Part shown: positions 19,201 to 26,010 of the stretch, piece by piece
Position numbering within the stretch: the stretch's first letter is position 1
How the letters are laid out: each line of letters opens with the position of its first letter
From: Prolixibacter denitrificans
GTDB lineage: Bacteria; Bacteroidota; Bacteroidia; Bacteroidales; Prolixibacteraceae
DNA length: 64,000 nt
NCBI RefSeq assembly: GCF_003014495.1
Contig: NZ_PYGC01000002.1
Location: forward strand, 62,001-126,000
Direction: 5' to 3'
Notes under the pieces: model-generated
Database searches by the model: none
What the model was told of the DNA's origin: nothing
The model's input: the letters and a program-made list of their open reading frames with translations, nothing else
Position numbers and translations under genes: made by a program

Positions 19201-19774
19201 TCAAGTTGTGGGAACTGAGGAACAGGAGGTTTTCAGTGCTGGTGAAGTAGTTTTGGTAGTAGGTGATGATAACGGATGCTTCAACCGGGATACCATCCTG
19301 GTCTCGGTGAACTCACTGCCGGCTACACCAACGCTAACGCAGAATGAAGATACCCTGATTTCGAATTTTACCGGAATCAACCACTGGTATTTTAACGATG
19401 CGGAAATTCAGGATGAGCTATCCGACCAATATGTCATTTCGCAAAGCGGAGATTTTTTCGCTGTCGCGGAAAGTGATGCCGGTTGCTTATCTGATCCCTC
19501 AGCGGTTTTGAGTGTCATCTGTTCGGACGTGCCGGATATTTCACTTTCCGATATTCGACTCTATCCAAATCCAACCAAAGGTAAAGTGCGAATCGTGTCA
19601 TCTTCCGGTATCGATGAACTAGATCTCTATGCCATTAGTGGTAGCCGGCTCATCCACCTGGAGAATAAAGGAACCGAAGTGACGCTCGATTTGCAAAATC
19701 AGATGGATGGTATTTACCTGTTGCACATTAAACAGAATAGCCGCGTATATCAGTTCAAATTATTGAAACAGTAA
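16223..19774 (+). CDS. large T9SS-exported surface protein with YWFD, PKD and Ig-like repeats
   Basis: This 1183-residue protein has signal MKRLLLLAILWLWLVPLLGQ. Five repeats of about 75 residues, each starting like YQYWFDND and ending LTRQFVKR, cover roughly residues 25-390. A PKD domain follows (FTNTSRDADAFYWDFGDGQT). Next come eight Ig-like repeats of exactly 70 codons from about nucleotide 17640, alternating two types (GPDVAFCEGSS and GPDIQLCQGES). It ends in a type A T9SS sorting domain (LYPNPTKGKVRI to the C-terminus). Export through the outer membrane and anchoring are expected. The modular design suggests adhesion or a matrix role, not catalysis (inference). Confidence 0.85.
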   Translation: MKRLLLLAILWLWLVPLLGQNKVTGYEYWFDTNDAGKVRVDLPSPLPVIDVELDLSVSTLADGVHIVNFRFLDENSAWTPVLTRQFIKRTASTLTHNLVASQYWFDNDVGNAVTSLFPPTDIMNIDDQVDVSALTDGVHTLNFRVRDENGIWTPLATRQFVKRVDLGASQKIIAHQYWFDKDFGNAVTTTVPAADAVTFDEAIDISSLSDGVHTLNFRSLSESQKWSPVLTKQFVKRDGATKPHNLVRYQYWFDRDYPNAITTDIPATATLGVDNTIDVSGLNEGVHLLNYRVQDESGIWSSLQSKQFIVRGQSSSPALITQYRYWFDDDMSSMDTVILEQPVAVLAFDANIDVSAIPIGTGHLAHFQAMDSEGKWSPVVSREFERKAVPKAQFTADIVEGCQPLDVTFTNTSRDADAFYWDFGDGQTSTETSPVHQYETAGTFSVKLVAIYTTDNLKDSVAIDNYITVHANPTLDLVPDVAFCEGSSVTIDAATGFTSYEWNEVPGTESLTTDTAGTYVLKVTDEFGCSATDTITATVNALPNLNLGPDIQLCQGESATLKAPSDFQTYEWNEVTGVDSLVVNSQATYTLVVNDNNGCQASDDVLVTVNDLPTVDLGPDVAFCQGSSITITAESGFASYEWNDVAGTESLIISTEGTYVLKVTNASGCSASDTIVATVNPMPTLDLGPDIQLCQGESATLKAPSDFQTYEWNGVTGVDSLVVNSQATYTLVVTDNNGCQASDDALVTVNDLPTVDLGPDIAFCEGSSITITAESGFTSYEWNDVAGTESLTIDTEGTYVLKVTNASGCSASDTIVATVNPLPTLELGPDIQLCQGESATLKAPSDFETYEWNGVTGVDSLVVNSQATYTLVVTDNNGCQASDDVLVTVNELPTVDLGPDVAFCEGSSITITAESGFASYEWNNVVGTESMTIDSEGTYVLKVTNASGCSASDTIVAIVNPLPTVDLGPDLAFCEGSSVVLTGPSEMVSYAWNQVVGTEEQEVFSAGEVVLVVGDDNGCFNRDTILVSVNSLPATPTLTQNEDTLISNFTGINHWYFNDAEIQDELSDQYVISQSGDFFAVAESDAGCLSDPSAVLSVICSDVPDISLSDIRLYPNPTKGKVRIVSSSGIDELDLYAISGSRLIHLENKGTEVTLDLQNQMDGIYLLHIKQNSRVYQFKLLKQ
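17641..19320 (+). repeat. in-frame tandem repeats, 210-bp units in 420-bp pairs
   Basis: Eight units sit 210 bp apart, with clear unit starts at 18061, 18271, 18481, 18691, 18901 and 19111. Alternate units are most similar, so the real duplication unit is a 420-bp A+B pair present about three times. Near-identity at the nucleotide level, including third positions, implies recent expansion or gene conversion within the gene. Confidence 0.85.
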
Positions 19775-19804
19775 GCCCAATTAAATAACCAATCTTGAAA
19801 CCCC

Positions 19805-19848
19805 AAAGGCTGCCTCCGGACTATTTTTTCGGCAGGCAGCCTTTTTTT
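19805..19848 (+). terminator. terminator of the surface-protein operon
   Basis: A stem AAAGGCTGCC/GGCAGCCTTT, extended by an inner CCG/CGG pairing, is followed by a T run. It lies 30 bp after the stop. Confidence 0.85.
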
Positions 19849-20033
19849 CTTCCGGAAGAAGACATAATTTTTAAAATGAGCTGAATTTTTTCGGTTTATA
19901 TCAAAAAAATCTGACAAAAATCTCATTCTCATAAACAGCCTGTTTCTCTTTTAAATTAAAGGTTTTCAGACTGCTATTTACTTCATAAAGTAAAAAAATT
20001 CGATGTATTTCTGAAAAAATATACTACTTTGTA

Positions 20034-20065
20034 TTGCATAGTACCATTCTTTGTTCATATATTTG
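20034..20065 (+). promoter_or_regulatory. candidate promoter of the lipoprotein-PadR-PspC operon
   Basis: TTG at 20034-20036, a 21-bp spacer and TATATTTG at 20058-20065 fit the Bacteroidota -33/-7 promoter pattern. It is 52 bp upstream of the chosen start codon. Confidence 0.5.
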
Positions 20066-20117
20066 CATTACATACTTCAATGCCTTAAAAGGTATTTTTG
20101 AAAATGTAAATCGAAAA

Positions 20118-20576
20118 ATGATGAAACGAATAGGAAATCACATCACGGTAACCCTGGCACTGGCAGCGATGCTGTTTTTAAATTCCTGCACACCAGCTGC
20201 CGGCTTTCGCCCAGCCTCCCTACTGGTTGGAGAAAGTTCAAAAAGCACGGTGATTTCAACTGTTCTATTGAGACTTCCTGGAAAGTTGATCGATGCAACC
20301 GTCACCGAAATGGAAGCTCATTTTATGAAGAATAAACAGAAACATAAAAAAGAAGTCAAGCAAAACGCTTCCGAAAAAGTGTTAAGTCTTCCGATACATA
20401 CCCGGATTGCCAACCCCATTCCGTTAAAGAAAGACAACAAAACACTCAAAGACACAAAAGCATCAAATAACAATAGCCATACAAGTACTAGTGGAACTAC
20501 CAAGCTGAAAAACAGCAACGAATCGACCCCGGACACCAAACCCCAGGACGCCCCGGTTAGTTGCCAGCTGATGTAG
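20118..20576 (+). CDS. small lipoprotein, Lys/Ser/Thr-rich
   Basis: This 152-residue protein has signal MMKRIGNHITVTLALAAMLF and lipobox LNSC. The mature part has a short conserved-looking stretch (STVISTVLLRLPGKLIDATV), then a long low-complexity tail rich in Lys, Asn, Ser and Thr. Two ATGs are adjacent (20118 and 20121). I do not recognise a family. It starts an operon with a PadR regulator 18 bp downstream, so it is probably part of the same envelope-stress unit (inference). Confidence 0.6.
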   Translation: MMKRIGNHITVTLALAAMLFLNSCTPAAGFRPASLLVGESSKSTVISTVLLRLPGKLIDATVTEMEAHFMKNKQKHKKEVKQNASEKVLSLPIHTRIANPIPLKKDNKTLKDTKASNNNSHTSTSGTTKLKNSNESTPDTKPQDAPVSCQLM

Positions 20577-20594
20577 ATAAAGAAAGGGATCGCA

Positions 20595-20921
20595 ATGAAA
20601 CTGGAAAATACAAAAGCACAAATGCGCAAAGGAGTACTGGAGTACTGCATTCTCCTGATACTCTCCAAGCGCCCATCCTATGCTTCCGACATCATCGGAG
20701 AGATGAAGTCGGCTCGCATGATTGTGGTGGAAGGCACCCTTTATCCGCTGCTAACCCGACTGAAGAATGCCGGTTTGCTCGGATATCGCTGGGAGGAATC
20801 GTCGCAGGGACCTCCCCGGAAATACTACGAATTAACCGAAAACGGCAGCCAATTCCTCTCCGAACTGGAAGGCTCGTGGCAGGAACTGGTCGGAGCTGTC
20901 GCTGAAATCAAAAACAGTTAA
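20595..20921 (+). CDS. PadR-family transcriptional regulator
   Basis: This is a 108-residue winged-helix repressor. MRKGVLEYCILLILSKRPSY leads into the recognition region (VVEGTLYPLLTRLKNAGLL) and the wing (GPPRKYYELTENG), and a C-terminal helix allows dimerisation. This is the short PadR-s2 form. The start follows an AAAGAAAGGG ribosome-binding-like stretch. It probably controls its own operon, which continues with PspC genes 32 bp downstream. This PadR-PspC pairing recurs in Bacteroidota. Confidence 0.9.
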   Translation: MKLENTKAQMRKGVLEYCILLILSKRPSYASDIIGEMKSARMIVVEGTLYPLLTRLKNAGLLGYRWEESSQGPPRKYYELTENGSQFLSELEGSWQELVGAVAEIKNS

Positions 20922-20953
20922 CTGGAATCGCCCGAAACACAAAAACATTGGAC

Positions 20954-22516
20954 ATGAAAAGAACACTAACCATTAATATCAGCGGAACCGTTTTTCACAT
21001 CGATGAAGATGCTTACGATAAGTTACAGGCTTATCTTCTCGACATTAACCGGTATTTCGGTTCCGATCCGGAAGGAAGAGAAATCATTATGGACATCGAA
21101 GCCCGTATAGCTGAACTCTTCCAGGAAAAGACAAAAACCGACGGCAATGTAGTCACCATACAACATGTAGAAGAGGTAATCGAAGTGATGGGCCGGCCAT
21201 CAGACTTTGCCGCTGAAGAAGAGGAGGAAGAACCAACAGAACACAAGAAGCGGACGTTCCGGACAGGAAAAAGGCTTTACCGCGATCCTGAACACCAGGT
21301 AATAGGTGGTGTTTGCGGCGGATTGGGTGCCTATTTCAATCTTGACCCGGTGATTTTCCGTCTGGCATTCGTTTTACTCTTCCTGATTTCTCATGGAATT
21401 ATCGTGTTGCTTTACCTGATTTTCTGGATTGTGGTCCCAAAGGCCATCACCACTTCGCAACGCCTTGAGATGCGAGGTGAGGATGTCAACATCGACAACA
21501 TAAAAAAGACCATCAAGGATGAATTTCAGGACGTAAAAAAAAATTATCAAAAGTTCCGAAATTCCCCTTCGTACACGCGGGGGCGGGAAAAAATAAATGA
21601 TGCAGGCAGCGTGCTTGGTTCTGCACTCCGCGTAGTCCTTAAAATTTTCGTCATAGTTGTTGGGGTTGTCCTCATTGTCGGAGGATTGCTTACCATCATC
21701 GGTTTGGTCGGTTCGTTATTCATCTCGAATGCCTTTTTGGGAATTGTTCCCTGGAGCAGTCATGTAGTCCCGAATTTCTTCCACTTCTATGTGGGAACCG
21801 ACACGTTGAACTGGTTAATGATTTCCGTTGCCGCCTTGGTTGGAATTCCACTGCTGGCGTTAATTTACCTCGGAACGAAACTGGTTTTCCGTTACAAATC
21901 AAATAACGCGGCCGTTGGCCTCTCGGCTTTTGCACTCTGGATTATTGCCCTGATGATTCTTCTGGGAACCGGCATCAGCAAAGTCAACTATTTCAAACGC
22001 CAGGGAACGTATACACAGCGGCGCGAAATAACGTCGAAAGCAGATACACTCTACCTGAAACTGGCTCCGGATGAGTACCGCGATTACATCAACGACGATA
22101 TTCAGTTTGACGACATGCGCATTGCCTCGCTGAACGGACGCGATGTGCTGGTTGGCCACCCGACCTTTGACATTGAGTCGACTTCCAGCACCGAACCGGA
22201 ACTGATTATCCGTTCGAAAGCGCGTGGAAAGACCATCGACATGGCACAGGACAACGCGGAAGATGCTAATTATAAGATTGTCATCAGAGATTCGCTGGTC
22301 AACTTTTCACCCTGGTTCGAAATTGCAGAAGGAAAACAGTGGCGCGACCAGGAAGTGCATGTCATTCTTCGTCTTCCGGTAGGAAAAACCGTTTATCTCG
22401 GCGACAGAATGGTTAAAATTATCAACGACATCGAAAATACTACCAATACCTGGGATGGCGACATGGTTGGAAAATACTGGACCATGACACCTCAGGGACT
22501 CTCAATGGCAAAATAA
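20954..22516 (+). CDS. PspC-domain membrane protein
   Basis: This is a 520-residue inner-membrane protein. The N-terminal cytosolic part (MKRTLTINISGTVFHIDEDAYDKL) is acidic (EEEEEEP near residue 95). The PspC domain follows at about residues 113-165 (RLYRDPEHQVIGGVCGGLGA, then a hydrophobic helix). Further membrane helices lie around residues 225-345, and the C-terminal region is soluble and probably periplasmic. The frame opens at a TTG at 20948, but the ATG at 20954 is the better start. PspC proteins sense envelope stress in proteobacteria. Here the partner is PadR, not PspA/PspF. Confidence 0.87.
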   Translation: MKRTLTINISGTVFHIDEDAYDKLQAYLLDINRYFGSDPEGREIIMDIEARIAELFQEKTKTDGNVVTIQHVEEVIEVMGRPSDFAAEEEEEEPTEHKKRTFRTGKRLYRDPEHQVIGGVCGGLGAYFNLDPVIFRLAFVLLFLISHGIIVLLYLIFWIVVPKAITTSQRLEMRGEDVNIDNIKKTIKDEFQDVKKNYQKFRNSPSYTRGREKINDAGSVLGSALRVVLKIFVIVVGVVLIVGGLLTIIGLVGSLFISNAFLGIVPWSSHVVPNFFHFYVGTDTLNWLMISVAALVGIPLLALIYLGTKLVFRYKSNNAAVGLSAFALWIIALMILLGTGISKVNYFKRQGTYTQRREITSKADTLYLKLAPDEYRDYINDDIQFDDMRIASLNGRDVLVGHPTFDIESTSSTEPELIIRSKARGKTIDMAQDNAEDANYKIVIRDSLVNFSPWFEIAEGKQWRDQEVHVILRLPVGKTVYLGDRMVKIINDIENTTNTWDGDMVGKYWTMTPQGLSMAK

Positions 22517-22561
22517 ACGGTTTGCCGGACACCATAATTCATCCATAAAAACTAAACCGAG

Positions 22562-23065
22562 ATGAGTTTAATTTATAAAATTGGAATCATGATTGCACTG
22601 TTGCTGACCTCACTGGTCTCCAACGGGCAAAGTAAATCGTACCGGATTTACAACGAATTTGACCAACAGGACGGTTTCTCCTGGTTTTCCGTATCGAAAA
22701 ATATGCTCGATGTGGTAGACCTGACACTGGACGATGAAAACAAAAAAGTAACGGGTGATTTGAAAGAGATCCGGATCATGGTTTTCAATCCGAAAAAGGC
22801 GGAACTGCATAAGGACTTCTACCGGATGATGAACCATAAGCTTTCGCGGATGCACTACAAAAAGGCAGAACCCGAAGACAGCGATCCGTCTGACAATGTT
22901 GCGTTCTGGATTAAAGGCAACAAACGTAAAGTGCGCGAATGCCACATCGTGATTGGGAATGATAATCCGAGTGGATTGAACTGCCTCATCTCTTTTTATG
23001 GTGACATGGATGTCCGCAACCTCGATGAGTTGAAATCAATCGGCGAAAGCCAGATAGACCTTTAA
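22562..23065 (+). CDS. exported DUF4252-like protein
   Basis: This 167-residue protein has a signal (MSLIYKIGIMIALLLTSLVSNGQ) and no lipobox. The pattern EFDQQDGFSWFSVSKNML with a later LKEIRIMVF and a C-terminal VRNLDELKSIG helix resembles the DUF4252 family of Bacteroidota, function unknown. It lies 45 bp after the large PspC gene and 21 bp before the small one, so it is a member of the operon. Confidence 0.7.
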   Translation: MSLIYKIGIMIALLLTSLVSNGQSKSYRIYNEFDQQDGFSWFSVSKNMLDVVDLTLDDENKKVTGDLKEIRIMVFNPKKAELHKDFYRMMNHKLSRMHYKKAEPEDSDPSDNVAFWIKGNKRKVRECHIVIGNDNPSGLNCLISFYGDMDVRNLDELKSIGESQIDL

Positions 23066-23086
23066 ACAACAAAATTTTAGTTAGCG

Positions 23087-23296
23087 ATGCAGAAAAGATT
23101 AACCCGCTCGTATCACAAAAGCTTACTTGGCGTATGCGGCGGCATTTCCGAATATTTGAATCCACAAATGGACCCGGTATTCGTGCGAATAGCCTGGGTT
23201 GTATTATCATTTATAAATCCGCTGATGGTAGTGCTCTATTTCGTGCTGGCCATCATTATGCCCGAACCTGACTATCGTTATCATAGCGGGTACTAG
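23087..23296 (+). CDS. small PspC-domain protein
   Basis: These 69 residues consist almost entirely of one PspC domain: RLTRSYHKSLLGVCGGISEY followed by a hydrophobic helix (VFVRIAWVVLSFINPLMVVL). It matches the PspC segment of the large protein two genes upstream, probably by duplication. It is the last gene before a terminator. Confidence 0.85.
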   Translation: MQKRLTRSYHKSLLGVCGGISEYLNPQMDPVFVRIAWVVLSFINPLMVVLYFVLAIIMPEPDYRYHSGY

Positions 23297-23320
23297 TCCG
23301 GCTTTCGGGCAAACCTTTGA

Positions 23321-23357
23321 AGAGGCAGTTTTTTCGAATGCACTGCCTCTTTTTTTA
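23321..23357 (+). terminator. terminator of the PadR-PspC operon
   Basis: The 9-bp stem AGAGGCAGT/ACTGCCTCT (23321-23329 with 23342-23350) is followed by a T run. Confidence 0.88.
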
Positions 23358-23463
23358 TTTCCAAACTTCTGCTTCAGACCTGTCCCCTGCCTTTTTATAT
23401 CCTCAAATCAGATAACCGTGAATCCCTGTTGTAATTTTAACACGTTTTCCATTGTAATTTTCC

Positions 23464-23471
23464 TAAGTTTG
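23464..23471 (+). promoter_or_regulatory. candidate -7 box of the nuclease gene
   Basis: TAAGTTTG matches TAnnTTTG, 66 bp before the start codon. No TTG sits at the preferred -33 spacing. Confidence 0.33.
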
Positions 23472-23537
23472 GGTTACCAATGATTAACTGACAGCAAAAC
23501 TCCCCCGTTTCTGCGAGTTTTAGAGGATTTTTATGAT

Positions 23538-25031
23538 ATGAAAAAACTACCGACAAATCTGCAGCGATGGCTTTTCATGGCCTTCGTTATTCTGGCCGTT
23601 GCCAGCTGTTCTAAAAACGATGCACCGGTTACTCCTTCCGATGACAATCAAACCGGAACCGATTCGGGTTCCGATTCGAATTCAGACTCAGGCTCTCAAT
23701 CCGGAACGAATACCGATCCTTTCTCGATAACCGAAACCTTCGAGAGTGGCCAAAAAACGGCCTATGCCGCCGGAGATGTGACGCTAAGCACCGGTAGTTG
23801 GCACATGGACGATGCACTCCTCGGAAACCTGACCAGCGATGCCAAAGAAGGCAATCAATCGGTCCGGTTGCGCAACGGAAGCATTGCGATGAATTTTGAC
23901 ATCAACGGTGTGCAAATGCTATATGTGAAGCACGCGAAATTCGGCAACGACGGTAATTCCACCTGGAAGCTCATGCTTTCCGACGACGGCGGTTCGACAT
24001 ACACCCAAATCGGAAGCGATATTTCCGAAACGTCCACCACGCTGAAGACCGACTCGTTCAGTATCAGCGATACGCTGGCGGTACGGTTCAAAATCATGAA
24101 ATCCAGCGATAACCGGGTCAATCTCGACGATATTACATTCAAAGGAATCGGCGACCCGGGTGTTTCTGTTTCCGAGCCCGATACAACCTCAACCGGTGGC
24201 GGTGGTGGTTCCACTTCGGATGCAGCTGAGCCAAGAAATGTAACCGTTGGAACCGATGCGCCGCCCACATCCGGAGACAACAGCAATATGCTGCTGGGAA
24301 ATCCGTCGGATGCCGTGAATTCCATCGTTTCGAAAGACAATTACCTCATCGATATGGGTTACTACACCGAGTCGTATAGTGCGAGCCGGGCCGAACCGAA
24401 CTGGGTGAGCTGGCACCTCGATGCTTCGAACATTACCCATGCCGTGAGCCGGCAGGATAATTTCGCCGCGTGGGCCGATTTGCCTTCCGACTGGTTCCAG
24501 GTACAGGATAACAGCTACCACGGAAGTGGTTTCGACCGTGGACACAACTGCCCTTCGGCCGATCGAACCAGCTCATATAACGCCAACTCGTCCACATTCC
24601 TGATGACCAACATGATTCCGCAAGCGCCCAACAACAATCAACATACCTGGGCCGACCTCGAGAATTACCTGCGTGGTGAAGTGGACAAAGGTTACGAAAT
24701 CTACATCATCATGGGGTCGTATGGTGAAGGCGGAAGTGGCTATTACGGCACTACCGTTAACACCATCGATAACGGAAACATCACGGTGCCTTCCCATGTC
24801 TGGAAAATAGCCGTCATGTTGAAAACCGGCGACAACGATTTGAGCCGGATTGATTCCACGACAATGGTTCTGGCCGTAAATACGCCAAACACCAACAACA
24901 TCGATGCGGATTGGACCCAATACATTGTCACCGTAAGGGACATTGAAGATGCGACCGGCTACAACTTCCTGTCGGAACTCCCGCAGTCAGTTCAGGACGC
25001 CATCGAAACGAAAACCTATTCGGTCAACTAA
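23538..25031 (+). CDS. exported lipoprotein DNA/RNA non-specific endonuclease
   Basis: This 497-residue protein has a lipobox-like VASC (Cys near residue 24). A Ser/Asp/Gly low-complexity linker follows, then a beta-sandwich carbohydrate-binding-like domain (about residues 55-205). A Gly/Ser linker leads to the C-terminal nuclease domain. The NUC hallmark FDRGHNCPSADR provides the general-base His, and TNMIPQAPNNNQHTWADLE supplies the metal-ligand Asn. The family (NucA/EndoG type) cleaves DNA and RNA using one metal ion. The cell-surface form probably scavenges nucleic acids. It is monocistronic. Confidence 0.9.
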   Translation: MKKLPTNLQRWLFMAFVILAVASCSKNDAPVTPSDDNQTGTDSGSDSNSDSGSQSGTNTDPFSITETFESGQKTAYAAGDVTLSTGSWHMDDALLGNLTSDAKEGNQSVRLRNGSIAMNFDINGVQMLYVKHAKFGNDGNSTWKLMLSDDGGSTYTQIGSDISETSTTLKTDSFSISDTLAVRFKIMKSSDNRVNLDDITFKGIGDPGVSVSEPDTTSTGGGGGSTSDAAEPRNVTVGTDAPPTSGDNSNMLLGNPSDAVNSIVSKDNYLIDMGYYTESYSASRAEPNWVSWHLDASNITHAVSRQDNFAAWADLPSDWFQVQDNSYHGSGFDRGHNCPSADRTSSYNANSSTFLMTNMIPQAPNNNQHTWADLENYLRGEVDKGYEIYIIMGSYGEGGSGYYGTTVNTIDNGNITVPSHVWKIAVMLKTGDNDLSRIDSTTMVLAVNTPNTNNIDADWTQYIVTVRDIEDATGYNFLSELPQSVQDAIETKTYSVN

Positions 25032-25055
25032 GGGTTGGCGAGCAAAATATTGAAT

Positions 25056-25087
25056 GCGGCCGGGAGATACTTCCGGCCGTTTTTTAT
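25056..25087 (+). terminator. terminator of the nuclease gene
   Basis: The stem CGGCCGG/CCGGCCG (25057-25063 with 25073-25079) is followed by seven T residues. Confidence 0.88.
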
Positions 25088-25156
25088 TTACCGTAACCCC
25101 TGGCTTTCCTTACACTTCCTTTTTTCGTACCTTAATCACAACCAAACCCGCTGGTC

Positions 25157-25384
25157 ATGAATACATCAGGAAGAAATAACCGGCGAATCACCTGGCTTGC
25201 CATGGCCGTTCTCGCAGCCATTGCCGGATTGCTGTTTTTGGTGATTTCCCGCTACGACCCTTCGTTGCTGTTTCTGTCCGGACTCTTCATCGGTGTTTCG
25301 CTTTGCATCACCATCCGTTTGTTCTTCAACTCCCGCTCGAAAAAACCACAGAACCTTCCTCGTGAAAACGACGATTCGCCTTAA
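25157..25384 (+). CDS. small two-helix membrane protein
   Basis: These 75 residues have a basic N-terminus ([12 protein letters not shown]), two hydrophobic helices (about residues 13-33 and 38-58) separated by SRYDPS, and a charged C-terminal tail. I recognise no family. It lies between a terminator and rdgB, and the start codon follows AACCCGCTGGTC with no obvious ribosome site. Confidence 0.5.
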   Translation: MNTSGRNNRRITWLAMAVLAAIAGLLFLVISRYDPSLLFLSGLFIGVSLCITIRLFFNSRSKKPQNLPRENDDSP

Positions 25385-25390
25385 ATGCTT

Positions 25391-25398
25391 TACATTTG
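25391..25398 (+). promoter_or_regulatory. candidate -7 box of rdgB
   Basis: TACATTTG matches TAnnTTTG, 24 bp before the rdgB start. No TTG is present at -33. Confidence 0.4.
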
Positions 25399-25422
25399 TG
25401 CAAAACGCATTTGCAATCATTT

Positions 25423-26001
25423 ATGAAAAAACTGGTTTTTGCCACCAACAATCCGCACAAACTGAGAGAACTTCGCGAAATACTGGGTGAACAATTCGAA
25501 CTGCTCAGCCTGAACGACATCGGCTGTACCGACGACATCCCGGAAACGGGTGACACGCTGGAAGCCAATGCCGCCCAGAAATCATTTTACATCTGGGATC
25601 GTTACCAAATCAACTGCTTTGCCGACGACACCGGTCTCGAAATTGATGCACTGAATGGTGAGCCGGGAGTTTACTCTGCCCGCTATGCCGGCGAAGCCAA
25701 AGATGCCAGCGAAAATGTGAAGAAGGTATTGCGCCTGATGAACGGTGAAACGAACCGGACCGCCCGCTTCCGCACCGTCATTTCCCTCATTATCGATGGA
25801 AAAGAGACGCAATTCGATGGAATTGTAGAAGGTGAAATCCTCATCGAAACACGCGGTGAAGCCGGCTTCGGCTACGACCCGATTTTCCTTCCGGAAGGAA
25901 AAGAAAAAGCGTTTGCCGAGATGGAAGCCGACGAAAAGAATGAAATCAGTCACCGGGGCCGCGCTGTCGCCAAACTGGTCGACTACCTGAAGAAAAACTA
26001 A
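25423..26001 (+). CDS. rdgB: non-canonical purine NTP pyrophosphatase (RdgB/HAM1)
   Basis: This 192-residue enzyme hydrolyses dITP, XTP and similar bases to monophosphates, keeping them out of DNA. Motifs are [19 protein letters not shown] at the start, [25 protein letters not shown] (metal-binding Asp residues), [12 protein letters not shown], and [10 protein letters not shown] at the end. The frame is open from 25396, but the ATG at 25423 gives the family start [10 protein letters not shown]. It leads a run of same-strand genes, with the next one starting 9 bp downstream. Confidence 0.94.
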   Translation: MKKLVFATNNPHKLRELREILGEQFELLSLNDIGCTDDIPETGDTLEANAAQKSFYIWDRYQINCFADDTGLEIDALNGEPGVYSARYAGEAKDASENVKKVLRLMNGETNRTARFRTVISLIIDGKETQFDGIVEGEILIETRGEAGFGYDPIFLPEGKEKAFAEMEADEKNEISHRGRAVAKLVDYLKKN

Positions 26002-26010
26002 ACCTCCGTT

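Larger units (their letters stand above)
19775..20117. other. intergenic region before the PspC operon
   Basis: It holds the terminator at 19805 and the promoter candidate at 20034-20065. The rest is AT-rich and shows no gene. An open frame from a TTG at 20034 merges with the lipoprotein gene but precedes its signal peptide, so I treat that part as untranslated. Confidence 0.5.

Noticed and set aside
17641-19320. Insertion or mobile repeats
   Set aside because: The repeats are in frame and encode protein domains; they are intragenic duplications.
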